64,000 nucleotides of DNA from Tachypleus tridentatus (lineage: Eukaryota > Arthropoda > Merostomata > Xiphosura > Limulidae), in assembly GCF_004210375.1 (NCBI RefSeq), contig NW_027467782.1:22795276-22859275 (forward strand). The letters run 5' to 3'. A program made the translations under genes and the position numbers. The notes beneath the pieces are model-generated. The model had not been told where the DNA came from and did not search any database. It saw only the letters and a program-made list of their open reading frames with translations. This document shows, one piece after another, positions 46,141 through 57,189 of this stretch (its first letter is position 1; each line of letters starts with the position of its first letter).

Positions 46141-46395
46141 TGAATTTCGCCAAAGCTATACGAGGGCTGCCAGCGCTAACCCTCCTTAATTTAGCAGTGT
46201 AAGACTAGACGGAAGGCAACCTAGTAATCACTACCAACTTTTGGGCTACACTTTTACCAACAAATAGTGGGATTGACCATTACATTATAACGCCTTTACG
46301 GCTGGAAGGGCGAGCATTTTTGGTGTGACTTGGACTCGAACCAACGACCCTCGGAGCGCGGGTCGAGCACACTAACCGCTGGCCATGTCAGGCCT
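46141..46395 (-). mobile_element. tRNA-derived SINE 1
   Basis: Read on the minus strand, a tRNA-like head (from 46,395) contains A-box-like TGGCCAGCGGTTAG and B-box GGTTCGAGTCC. A body follows (TCTAGTCTTACACTGCTAA), and the tail GGCAGCCCTCGTATAGCTTT then GCGAAATTCA. The tail resembles that of SINE 2. RNA polymerase III promoter boxes are expected for this class. It is not a functional tRNA gene because the body continues past the tRNA part. Confidence 0.75.
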
Positions 46396-47940
46396 TATGA
46401 TTTGATATGTAGCATTAAGAGCTTTCTCTTTTAAATGAGTTAAATTGTCTGTTTATATATTTATATAATAGTTTTTCATATTTGTGTATATAAGTACCTA
46501 ACTGTATACTGTAAATAAGGAAAACATTTCTTTCAAAATTTGTCTTTGTTCTACTATTTATGCTCGATATATAAACCCCTTTTTAATTTTGTTTAATATT
46601 TAAGAAATATCGTCAGGGCGCATTAAGCCTCGATTTTAAGATTTGTTAATAACTCGTAGTCTTAAGATGTCAATGCCGGCATTATCTTAAGCAATACACT
46701 GTATTCACGTTTGGCAGATCATAGAGTGATAAGCAAAGCACGTGCTGATACATAATGGACTTTATTTTAAAACTGGAAAGTGGGTGTAGCTTATTATGAA
46801 ACGGTTACAACACGGGTAAACTATATTGTTCGGCACCTGATCCATGTACAGGAATGTCCGCAGGAAGGACAAGAGCGGGCAGTTGAACATTTGTATTTCA
46901 CAAAAAGATGCTCGTGTTATGATGTAAACTTATCATTGTAGTTAAACTAGATGAACTTAGTATATACAATAAAACTGTCAATCTGTGCTCGCAATTACGC
47001 ATACAGAAAACCCATTGTTTTAGCCAATTGACTTACAGTGTCAAAGCTGAGCCTCTATGTACATGTTTTTCTCTTTGGAATATTTCTGTAGGCCTCCATA
47101 TTCGAGAAAGTAGGTTTTCTCTGAGTATACTCCGGTTTGTTTTACATAGTAATTTTTTCAGTGTGCATTTCTTCAAGTAATCGATATACGTGTGTGTGTG
47201 TGTGTGTGTGGATTTATAAATATATACATGTATATTATAACCATACTTTTTTCAAGTCAAAACACATTAAAATACACGCACACACTCGTGTAATGTTGTA
47301 ATGTCTGTATGTGAGTATCACATCACTAACTCATAATCGATGTTCTTCTTGCCCTCCTATGTCTTCCCAGTTACGTCATCGACCGACCGAACTCCTCTGG
47401 ATGTCTACAATTCCATACTTCGACGTGTCAATACATCAACATGTGCGGACACTCTCTCTTCCTCGTTTTTAGCTTTGCTCTGACGTCTTACATACTAATA
47501 TATCAGGTAAAAATTCACCTTTGTTACGCTTCTTAGTTTCCTGCAGGTCTGAAATAATTGGTTTCACAGGTTTGCGAATTTTCACTTCATAAAAATTGTT
47601 TAGATTTTAATAAGGAATTTTCCATAACCTAGTTGTGCACATATCGAAAAGTAATATTCTTCTTTTTTCTATTAATTAAGAAAGTTTCATAAATCCGGAA
47701 TAAAGAAAACATATTACCGTTTCTCAGCGCCTCAAATTGTTTTTTAGGCTTCAGTCTATTAATTTTGATGCTTGTAATCCTAATTACCTGTAAAGACTGT
47801 ATTGAATTGGTTATTATAAAAATAATATTTTGTGGGTACACTCAATTCAGAGTCTTAGTGCTTTATCATGTTTAATAACTCCCGAAAAGAACTGCATGGC
47901 ACCCACGTGAACATACATTTCTTTAGCATCTAATATCGAC
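46396..47940. other. unassigned DNA up to the gap
   Basis: No gene is recognised. It includes a (GT) microsatellite at 47,190-47,211, and a C-rich, promoter-like patch near 47,340-47,470 that I could not assign. Confidence 0.35.
47190..47211. repeat. (GT)n microsatellite
   Basis: Eleven uninterrupted GT units. Confidence 0.95.
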
Positions 47941-48440
47941 NNNNNNNNNNNNNNNNNNNNNNNNNNNNNNNNNNNNNNNNNNNNNNNNNNNNNNNNNNNN
48001 NNNNNNNNNNNNNNNNNNNNNNNNNNNNNNNNNNNNNNNNNNNNNNNNNNNNNNNNNNNNNNNNNNNNNNNNNNNNNNNNNNNNNNNNNNNNNNNNNNNN
48101 NNNNNNNNNNNNNNNNNNNNNNNNNNNNNNNNNNNNNNNNNNNNNNNNNNNNNNNNNNNNNNNNNNNNNNNNNNNNNNNNNNNNNNNNNNNNNNNNNNNN
48201 NNNNNNNNNNNNNNNNNNNNNNNNNNNNNNNNNNNNNNNNNNNNNNNNNNNNNNNNNNNNNNNNNNNNNNNNNNNNNNNNNNNNNNNNNNNNNNNNNNNN
48301 NNNNNNNNNNNNNNNNNNNNNNNNNNNNNNNNNNNNNNNNNNNNNNNNNNNNNNNNNNNNNNNNNNNNNNNNNNNNNNNNNNNNNNNNNNNNNNNNNNNN
48401 NNNNNNNNNNNNNNNNNNNNNNNNNNNNNNNNNNNNNNNN
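47941..48440. other. assembly gap, 500 N
   Basis: Exactly 500 undetermined bases, the usual placeholder for a gap of unknown size. True distance and order across it are not established by the sequence. Confidence 0.99.
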
Positions 48441-48601
48441 AACAAATTGAAAATAAAATTGTTAAAATTCGTAAAACGGAATCATGTTAAACAAAACAGT
48501 CTAATTTTTCAATTAAAAATTTAAATATTATTAAATCTCAATTTTTAAATCTAGTTTACAGCAGTAAGAGAGAAAATAAAGTAATGCAAGTTTTAAAGAC
48601 T

Positions 48602-48727
48602 GTAGCATTCCCCAGTGGCTCACCGGTATATCTGGACTTACAACACTAAAAACCGGGTTTCGATACTCGTGGTGGGCAGAGTACAGATAGCCTATTGTGT
48701 AGCTTTGTGCTTATTTCCAAACAATAA
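48602..48727 (+). mobile_element. tRNA-derived SINE 2
   Basis: Head with A-box-like CAGTGGCTCACCGGTAT and B-box-like GGGTTTCGATACTC, then GTGGGCAGAGTACAGATAGC, CTATTGTGTAGCTTTGTGC and a short TTCCAAACAATAA tail. From memory this is a repeat common in horseshoe crabs. Confidence 0.75.
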
Positions 48728-48737
48728 CTGTAGCATA

Positions 48738-48830
48738 AGTTTAATTATTATAACTCGCTTGGATGACTAACGGATAGGTCCTGGTTTCGAGTTATTTGGC
48801 GTCACGGCCATTTCCTAATTTTGTATCGAA
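48738..48830 (+). mobile_element. possible second tRNA-like SINE fragment
   Basis: TGGATGACTAACGGATAGG and GGTTTCGAGTT have the spacing and wording of A and B boxes. No tail is seen. Weak call. Confidence 0.3.
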
Positions 48831-49429
48831 CTAGTTTTACTTTAATTCGTAAAAAGACATCATGTTAAACAAAACAGTCTAATTTTTGAATACTTAAATA
48901 GCGTTGAAAAGGCCAATGACCTTAAAAAACTAAAACATATGTAAGGTGGACAGTGTCATCATTGCCAATGACACTTTTCATTATCAGGGATAAACCTTGG
49001 GACAAAATATGTCTTAAAATGGTGCCGTCGTTGACAAATCGGAGAGTCGTACGAAATAAAATTGTAGTGCGTAAGTGTGCAAACTTTTTTTTTTTATCAT
49101 TTACAAACCTCTTGAAGAAGCCTCATAATCACATATATTACATACAAAACAAATACACAAATAAAATACACAGTTATATATAATTGAATACACCTAATAC
49201 TATCTGTAATTGCTCATATTAAAGGACGAACAAGTTTAGAATAAAATTGAAAGAAAGAATTGACATCATTACGAATAACACACCTGGAATAATCAAAACT
49301 TATTTTCTTTCTTAACTGAACATTATAAAATGACAACAGATTTAAACGGATATTTTTGGCTAAACAAATTTTCCTAACAGTCATAATACAATATTTGGCT
49401 TATATAATCAAAAATATGCACTGTAGGCT

Positions 49430-49625
49430 ATCTTTTCTTAATCCTTCTAGGAAGCCCTGTACAAGAATTCGTCGTTTCTGATTCATTGGAACTGATTTTG
49501 AATGATAAAAGAAATAGTCTCGAAAACTAACGTCCATAAGGGTTAAACTATCGGACACAGGCAATATAAATGTCTCACTGTTTCAGTTTCTTTACCACAA
49601 GGTGTACATAAGACAGAACCATGTT
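49430..49625 (-). pseudogene. C-terminal zinc-knuckle remnant of a LINE ORF2
   Basis: The minus strand reads VLCTPCGKETETVRHLYCLC, a Cys-x2-Cys ... His-x4-Cys pattern found at the C-terminus of several LINE polymerases, followed by PLW and a helical region (SKSVPMNQKRRILVQGF, another frame). No reverse transcriptase lies upstream within reach. Confidence 0.4.
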
Positions 49626-50802
49626 TTTTGTGTGTTTTTCTCTTTATTCATCCCACCTCAAAGAGGGGTATATACAGAAATACATCAAATAAAACACAAT
49701 TTAATGAATTAGCATGTAATAATATCTCAAGAGATCACCATGCTGGAAATTACAACAAAGTTAAAAATTAGGATCATGTTTTTGACATTGTGTAATTCTT
49801 GTTGCTCTGTCTATGTTACATTATGTTTTCATATATATATTATTGTTTCGTTTCAAAATGTTCCTTAGGGCTTGTCGTTAACTAATAAGGCTTGTTTCTG
49901 TCTTGGAAAAAAAGTTACTCGGAGAGTTGCCATAACTGAAAAAATAATAAAAAATGTAATTTTATATAAGAGGATTTACATATTAATGAAAAATAATAAA
50001 AAATTAAGGTTATTTTAAAATTCTCACAAAATCTGAACTATTGGTTAATAAATACCGCTAGTTCAACCACTACCGCACGTGCAATAACTGATAGTCCAAG
50101 AACAATTGTTAAGCGTCATTGTATCATAGCAACGTAACGGAAATTCGAAAAAATACAATAATTCGAATAGTGAGAAAAGTTTACACCTCAAAGTCTGGAG
50201 GAAGAGGTCTAGTGCACCTGACCCTCTAGGGTATTCCACATAATTACCCAAACACCAACACAGAGAAAGCTCAAAAGTGTAAGCACAAGAAATTATCGAT
50301 ATTAAATTAAGTGGAAGTAAACACAAAACAAACAAATCTTATAAATACTTCTTAATAAAGAAGGTAAAACAAAATGATTTGTATTTTACAAAATTCTCTA
50401 GAAGGAATTAGCCGGTAAAAATATACCTTAAATTTTAAAAGTAAGCAGTTGCTTACTTGGGTTCAAGTAAAAATGCCTAATATAACTAAATTAATATATT
50501 AATGTTATATAACATTCTCATCGTAATCTTCCCATAATGTCGACAAGCGTTTAAAGTTTTTTCCGTCAAATACAAAATAGTTATTATTAAAAGAATACAC
50601 ACGTATATATATGTAAAAGACCATGCAACGTTTCGATTTTATACTTAGGTTGTCACTATCCTTTCAGTTTTATCTTTGGTGAAATTAGAAGAAAAAATCT
50701 GTAATATATCTGAACGTTGTTCTTTTGACATCATAATATTATTATTATTACGTTTGCTCAAAGTCATAATTACTTTGAGGCGAAAGGTACAAGCAGTTCA
50801 GG
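49626..50802. other. AT-rich DNA, nothing recognised
   Basis: The minus-strand frame 50,335-50,063 (90 aa, Leu/Cys-rich) is not recognised. Otherwise only short frames. Confidence 0.4.
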
Positions 50803-51050
50803 TAGGGGCGTAGCCAAGGAAGGTGTTACCTCCCCATGGACCCAAAATTTTTAGATAAGTTCAGTTGCCACCTGTGAAGTTTCACAAAGATCCGTGATTG
50901 CATGACAGATAATTTCACACACGACAAATAGTCAAATGCACAGAACTAGAGAAATAAAATCAAATACCTATAAAGGCTCAAACACCTGTTCGTTCTTGCC
51001 ACGACATCTATAACACAGTTTGATTAAACTTTAATATCACGGTGAATGTA

Positions 51051-53518
51051 TTATGAGGCCAGGCCATTCAATCGATCTTCAGTGGTGGTATTTCTCAAAT
51101 ACGTTTTGAGTCTTCTGAGAGTTGAAAACGAATGCTCCACTGAGCTCGTTAGCACAGGCAGCGTGGCAAATACTTTCAAGAGTCTAGTAATGACTGGAAA
51201 CATTTCTGCATTGCACATTGCATATGCATCTATGACATTTTTTGGTCTGTTGTTTGCAAGTGATTTGTACCAAACCCTAAGTTCACCTACGGCAGCTAGT
51301 GAAGTGCTGTCAGCTGCCAGCCCTGTATATATTGACCAACTCTTTACTTTGGTCACATTGTTGTAATGTAGGTTCTGACCGTTCTGTGGTATACCCTGAT
51401 AGTTTTGTGACTGGACAGACGGTCAAATATTTGTGAAAGAAAGTGATCAATAAATGGTACAAATACAACAATACGAAAGTACTCCTCAGGGCTAGTGGTT
51501 TGTGGGTTAGCACGGTACATCTGTCTTTTAGCCTGCCTTGGCATTATGATGTCAATTTGAAGTTCACTACACAGAGTTTGAGCCTCACAGAAAATGTTGT
51601 TAAATTCATTCACAATATTATTTTTAAGTGAACGGATTAAATCTTCCACTATTTCTGCATGATGCATCGCAGCACCTAAATCAATGTTCTGTTGCTGCAG
51701 GAAGTTGTACAGAGGTAAACTAAAAGAAAACAATTTAGCAATGGTAAGTAGCGTGATGATGAATTCCAGCTGCGTTATAGAAAACGATTGGCTTGCGTGG
51801 CAGAATCTCTGTCTTGTGAACCTGAAATGATCTCAAGGGCATCTGCAACTGCATGGATTAATTCTAGAAAGACAATGACTGAGTCATGCCTCTCAACTCA
51901 CTGGATGGGGCAGAGACCTTTCAAACTTTTTTTCGATTAAGATGCTTTATTCTCCACCGTTTGGGTGTATTGAGAAAGTTTTCAATGCTAGAAATTACTC
52001 CCATGCAATTTCGCACAGGAACTTCTTTACAAGCATCAGAAATTGCCAAGTTTAGGGAATGGGCACTGCAGTGTACATTGGGTGCAAGTGGGAATTTATC
52101 AGTTATGTGTCTCTGAACATCATTAAATTTCCCACTCATAGAGGCAGTACCGTCGTATCCTTATCCTCGCAGGTAAGCCATGTCAATACCATATTTTGTC
52201 AGATTGGTTATGATAACATCACACAAGTTTCTGCCTGTCACATCATAAAGAGGTATAAATTGCAAAAAATCTTCTCTCATTGCAACAGAGTTGTCATTGG
52301 CATGCAAATATCTAACACACAGCGAAAACTGTTCAATGCCTGAAATATCTGTTGTTTCATCAGCTAATATTAAGAAACATTTTGCAGCATTAACCCTGTT
52401 GACCAAATCATGAATAACATGAGTATTATAGGCATTGATGATTTCATTTTGAATTTGAGGACTCAGATACATAGCATTCCTCTTTGTACTCTTAAGGCTT
52501 GTTGAAAGCTTGACATCACCCTTGCCCTGTAGCGCAAAATTGCCCGAAAATTCCCATCATTATTGATGGGCTCCTCATCAGTTTCACCAACAAACATTGG
52601 ACCAGAATCATATTTTCCCCTCAAATCTAAACCCTGTCTCCCACACAGCAATACAGTATCAATAATAGGCATCAAATATTGCCGGTTCTGTTCAATTTCT
52701 TGCTTGTAATTAGCATCAAGCTGCAAGTGCACAGATGAACTTGTGTTTACAACCTGTAAAAAAATGTTAGCTTTTTCTTTGCTGTCTTGGTGATACTGTT
52801 TCAATTCATGTGCCTTGAAGTCTTCAACAGCCTTCTTCCAGTTTGTGTATGGAAATTTCACTAGTTGTCCCAATTTCTGGCTTCCAACACCAGCACCATC
52901 AGAAGCAAAAAAGACAGCAGCACTTGCAGAAAACACCCTTTGCATGTTGACTGTAGAGTAGCCATCTCCACTGTGAAAGCCAACGATGCTGAAAAGGCAG
53001 CTTTCTTGGACCACGCTGGGGGAAAACAATCACTCCCTGGCTTCCAGACATTCTCAAGGAAGCATTTTTGGTTTCAGCGTTTATCTAAAAGAGACAGAAA
53101 TACATAGTTCTAATTAAGTTATTTTGCACATAGGAAAGTATGTTATAAGAGTACAATAACCTCGAAGAGAAAGGCTTAGAGCTGTACTTCACAGAGCAGG
53201 CGTAACATCCTGCTAGCAATGAATATTCAGTCTAAAACTCAGAGTGTTTGCATGATTTTTAATACAAAATTAATTTAATGAGGAGTCGACTTACCTGTTT
53301 ACCAATGCTGATATCATCAGAAATATAATTTCCAATATCCCAAACTGGACCTGAGGTGGTAGTGGCAGCACTAGTAGAAGGCCACGGTGATAACTGAAAA
53401 TTCAGTTGACAATTCAGATTCAACCTGATTGGCTGCAGCAGATTGATCAGGTTCAGCCTTATAAATGGGCTTTTTTTAAAGAACCTATGCAGTGTCTTTT
53501 GCTTTTCGGGCTTGACAT
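51051..53518 (-). pseudogene. hAT transposase (ZMYM1-like: TTF finger, DUF4371-like core, dimerisation domain), one intron
   Basis: The likely start is ATG at 53,518, shifted one base from the open frame KPEKQKTLHRFFKK. Exon 1 runs to 53,295 (IGKQ, donor CAG|GTAAGT). The 210-bp intron ends at TTTTAG (53,085), joining in phase to INAETKNASLRM. The TTF-type finger follows (RWLLYSQHAKGVFCKCC). Frame 53,029-52,463 covers LGQLVKFPYTNWKKAVEDF and the helical part. Frame 52,472-52,161 holds AKCFLILADETTDISGIEQF with the first acidic residues. A stop replaces a residue after YLRG. Later pieces are NVHCSAHSLNLAISDAC, then YFRIVVFVPFIDHFLSQI, and the dimerisation end FATLPVLTSSVEHSFSTLRR at 51,051. It would be a nuclear cut-and-paste enzyme by family but is inactive as written. 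Confidence 0.8.
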
Positions 53519-53568
53519 AGTGAGTGATTGTATATTGCAACTTCTGTTTGTTAACATCACATTCACAA

Positions 53569-53621
53569 TACCACTGGCGCCATCTATAGTGAATAATTCA
53601 CTATAGATGGCGCCAATGGTA
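53569..53621. repeat. near-perfect palindrome inside the hAT
   Basis: GGCGCCATCTATAGTGAAT meets its exact complement at about 53,595 (53,576-53,614). The match extends outward as TACCACT / AGTGGTA-like with one mismatch. The arms are about 26 bp each. The GGCGCCATCTA part resembles the core bound by CTCF in animals. Confidence 0.85.
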
Positions 53622-54088
53622 CTAGGTTAGTGCATGGTGCTGCCAGCCTGCCACAGTGCCATCAACTGTTTATTTGTGAAGTTAATTCTTGAAATCCAGG
53701 GCCATGATATTTGAATACATATTATAGACACTATACATATATTTTGCACTCTCCTGAGTGACTCTATATTTTATATGTTGATGACAGGACTGTAGGCCTA
53801 CTTTGCTGGGCCTGAGGACTTTAAGTTATATATTATGTATATAGGCCTGTATATTTATTTATGATTAAAAAAAAAATAAGACAAACACTTCAGTGTGCCA
53901 TTCTGAAATTTGCCAAAAACGTTGTCTCAGAATGCATAATTCAGGCTTTTCTTTTATGTTTTTATTTAAACATTTCCTGGGGGTGGCATGCCTCCGGACC
54001 CGCTTAGCATGGCTTCGCACCTGCGGTGCTTGCATGAAGCACTCAAACTAAGCACTCCCCACAATGGCTATTTCTGGCTACGCCCCTG

Positions 54089-56590
54089 AGTTTAGGCAAT
54101 AATTTAAATATAGTTATTGACATATGCGTATCACACCCGTTTTTTGTAAAGTTTTTCGTGTATACTTATATGCACAACAACATTCCTTTATCAATAATAT
54201 TAGCATGATATCCACAGAAGCAGTCAAACTTTAAAACTATTCCAAATACGAATCATGAAATTATCAGGTTACCAGGGAACTCAACATTTATTAATTTAAT
54301 TATTGTGGTGATACATCATAATTTATATATATATAAATGTAAGTCTCACAAATGTTTTCCTAACTTACATAGGATAATAGTACAACAACAAACACTGGGC
54401 ATGAGAGGTTCCGCTTCTTAATATTATGGACAAAAGACATTAGATCTATAAAAACTTTTTATGTATATCTAAAGAGACGAAGAGGAGTCACTGAGCGTTA
54501 ATTTCCTCCCCCTCGTTAAAGTTGTAGATAATCTTTGGATTGTGATAAAGAGAATTAACTACTCAGATTATTTAAATACTTCTTCAAGACCCTGGTGTAT
54601 CTATTAGAGGTACTTGTGTGGTTTATTGAATTCTATAAAAACTATTAAATAAAATAGTTATGTTGTAAATAATTACTTTCTGTAAGATATTTAACTCAAG
54701 CAAACCTTCTACCTTAATTGTATACCAACGTATATATGTGATATTAACATGAATTCTTAACTATGAAATTTTCGAAACATTTCACTGTAATGATTTTAAG
54801 ACACAGTTAAATATGCTTGTTTTTGTTGTAGGTTTAAAATACTGATTTTATTTATTCCTAAATCGTTTTAAAAACGTACCGATTATTGTATATTTTTAAA
54901 ACTACAAATTTTGTTTTTGTTTTGATTTGAAAACAAAGTACACAGTTTGCCTCTGCACTGTGCTATTGGAGACATACAGGATTTTAAGAAAGGAAAGGCC
55001 TTGATGGCGAAATGTAACTTCGTTTGTTCGAAAGTGAAATGACTTATCTAACCATACATTATCTTGTTCCATAAAATAATATGTATTCTCTTATCATAAT
55101 TCAGCCTCGTAATTCAAATAACATACAAAATGATAAATCATTCTTTTCAAAATTAAAAAAGTTCTATAGTTGTTACAGAAATTGTTCACAGACATCTTTT
55201 CTTCTAATATCGTATCATCAGTTGAGCTTGTACTTTTTTAGTTTATACCTGAAATCATATCCTTACTGAAATAAATCCCTCTATGATTTAAACAGTTAGA
55301 AAGAATGGAAAACTTACATGACGCGTTTTCATCAGTAAACTATGGCATTGGGAAGGTAAGTAGTGGCAATGGTATACATCACGACATCCGAGATTGTGAA
55401 ACAGCAATTGGCTAAAATCAATAAAAACGCGTTTTTACTCAAGTTAGAAGAGCAAATTGTTTCAATTTTATTTCAAACTATTGTGCTTTTCCAGCTTTGT
55501 GGCTAAGGGTGCCATATAACACTCATATAAATAAATATATTCACAATCATTACTAGTTGCGTTAGAACTGCAACTTAAAACTAAAATAAAAATTCGTGAC
55601 TTTAATTTATATGTACAAAATGGAATAAATTAAAAAGATGTTGATAGATATTAAACTGAAGTTTTTAATGTTTGGAAATACAAATGAAAGTTTGTTGAGT
55701 TTTTTTACATAAATTTATTTTATTTGGTATTTTTATTCATTCATTTCACTTTGTAATTAAAGGTATTAAAACACTTAAGTCAATTAATTATATAGTTTTT
55801 TAACTGTAGCACTAAGATTTAATCTTCTAGTCTGATGATTGTTTATTGAGAAAGTTTGAGTATTTTTGTGAAAGTTAAAGTAAACTTGTATACATTTACT
55901 TTGTATTTATTAACGTTAATGGCATTACTGTAGTGAAGCCCCTGTTGTATTTTACAGGCAATGTATTTATTATATAAAATTGTTACCAACTTATGTAATA
56001 ATAATGACTTAGCTGCTTAACTCAAAAATATCACAGAAACTCAACAAGAAACTGAATGTAAACAGAAACAGTTTGAAGGTCAAGTACAAGAGGTGTGAAT
56101 GAAGTTAGAAGGTCTGAAGAGAAAGAAGGGTGATGAAGTACACTATTAGTAACATTTCACTACAGAAAGCCCTACTAGTATTTAGAAACATTGTTGTCAC
56201 GTGTTGAGTCAAGTAAATAAATAACTTGAGTAGTTTCTTATGTAGTTAATTTTTGTCTTATATGAATAAATGTTATTAATTCTTAACTATCACAGAAATT
56301 AATTTTCGTTAAATAAGGAGATGGAAACTTTCTTGATATTTCAATAAGTAATGTTTCACAGGTGGTTAAACACAAAATACACATGCACTGTTATTCTGTG
56401 AAAGATAACATGCAATAAATTAATCAAGCAACAAATAATGTTTAACATTAATAATTTTTATAATGCTCCTCTATAGATTTACCATGAGCAAAACTTCAAA
56501 ACTGAATTATTATTTTTAATCAATTTTAGGGTAAATTATTGTGTAATTTCTACATAACTGGGAGTTTTTGTAGATTTACAAGTACTAGGG
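54089..56590. other. very AT-rich DNA, nothing recognised
   Basis: No coding match. The plus-strand frame 55,081-55,269 is not recognised. A helical, Lys/Gln-rich reading at 56,030-56,140 (ITETQQETECKQKQFEGQ) may be the coiled-coil start of the LINE that follows. Confidence 0.4.
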
Positions 56591-56599
56591 GAAATCGAT

Positions 56600-57050
56600 G
56601 GGATCACAAGGTATGTTTTTGTTAAGGATTGGAAAGTTATAGTTGTAGACAACTCTCTAGTTAGAAAAAGTAGTGTGTGTAGTGAATAGGAGCAAAAAAA
56701 AACAACAACTTATGCTATCCAGGAGCAGGAGGTAAAGGATATCGCTGATATAGCCAGATAGTTAAGGATTCTAGTAGCAGCACAGTTTTAGTGCTAATGT
56801 TGAGGATAGTGAGGTAAGGAAAGATGGATCTAAAGAGCTTATTGATGAGTATAATTTAAGAAAAGGTGTCAGTTTGATATTGTCAAGAATAAATTCTGGG
56901 GATAAGGTGCTAAATAGGCCACTATGATTGAATGTCTGGCTTTGATCAATATGTAGGGATGAAAAAATAGATTGGCTAAATTTGTAGGGTAGTTTTAATA
57001 GGAAGGTTAATCTTTTTGGAATGTATGGTTTACACATAAAAAAGCAGGAA
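56600..57050 (+). pseudogene. CR1-like LINE ORF1: SGNH-esterase remnant
   Basis: Pieces in order: VIVVDNSLVRKSSVCSE (family form has GDS at the Ser block; the Gly is lost here and the text reads DNS), KTTTYAIQEQEVKDIADIAR, KDGSKELIDEYNLRKG and ILSRINSGDKVLNRPL, then DEKIDWLNL and LFGMYGLHIKKQELA (the Asp-x-x-His end block has become MYGLH). This matches the esterase domain that some CR1-clade LINEs carry in ORF1, but stops are frequent. Confidence 0.5.
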
Positions 57051-57189
57051 TTAGCATGTTAGCAAAGGCTCTTAACTCAGCTCTAGTGGTAAATTTAAAC
57101 TAGGGTTAAACAGAGGTGTGGGCTATGATATTAGTAACACTAGAAATATAATTGATAGGAAAACATGTACAACAGGCATAATATATTTA

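Larger units (their letters stand above)
48467..48899. repeat. direct repeat flanking SINE 2 (two copies of about 55 bp)
   Basis: Copy 1 (48,467-48,526) and copy 2 (48,845-48,899) share ATTCGTAAAA, then CATGTTAAACAAAACAGTCT and AATTTTT. They are 378 bp apart, with SINE 2 and a tRNA-like segment between them. They are too long for a SINE target duplication, so a local duplication is more likely, or a gap-edge assembly artefact. Confidence 0.7.
50803..54088 (-). mobile_element. hAT DNA transposon of the ZMYM1-like group
   Basis: The terminal repeats are TAGGGGCGTAGCCA at 50,803 and the complement of CAGGGGCGTAGCCAGA ending at 54,088. The flanking 8-mers AGTTCAGG and AGTTTAGG match at 7 of 8, a clear hAT-type target duplication. 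The element is 3,286 bp, with one broken transposase gene on the minus strand and a long palindrome upstream of it (53,569-53,621). Confidence 0.9.

Noticed and set aside
46290-46395. Possible tRNA gene
   Set aside because: A and B boxes are present, but the sequence continues into a SINE body and tail and the tRNA arms do not all fold.
47930-48445. Long minus-strand open frame of 171 aa
   Set aside because: It consists of the 500 N of the assembly gap.
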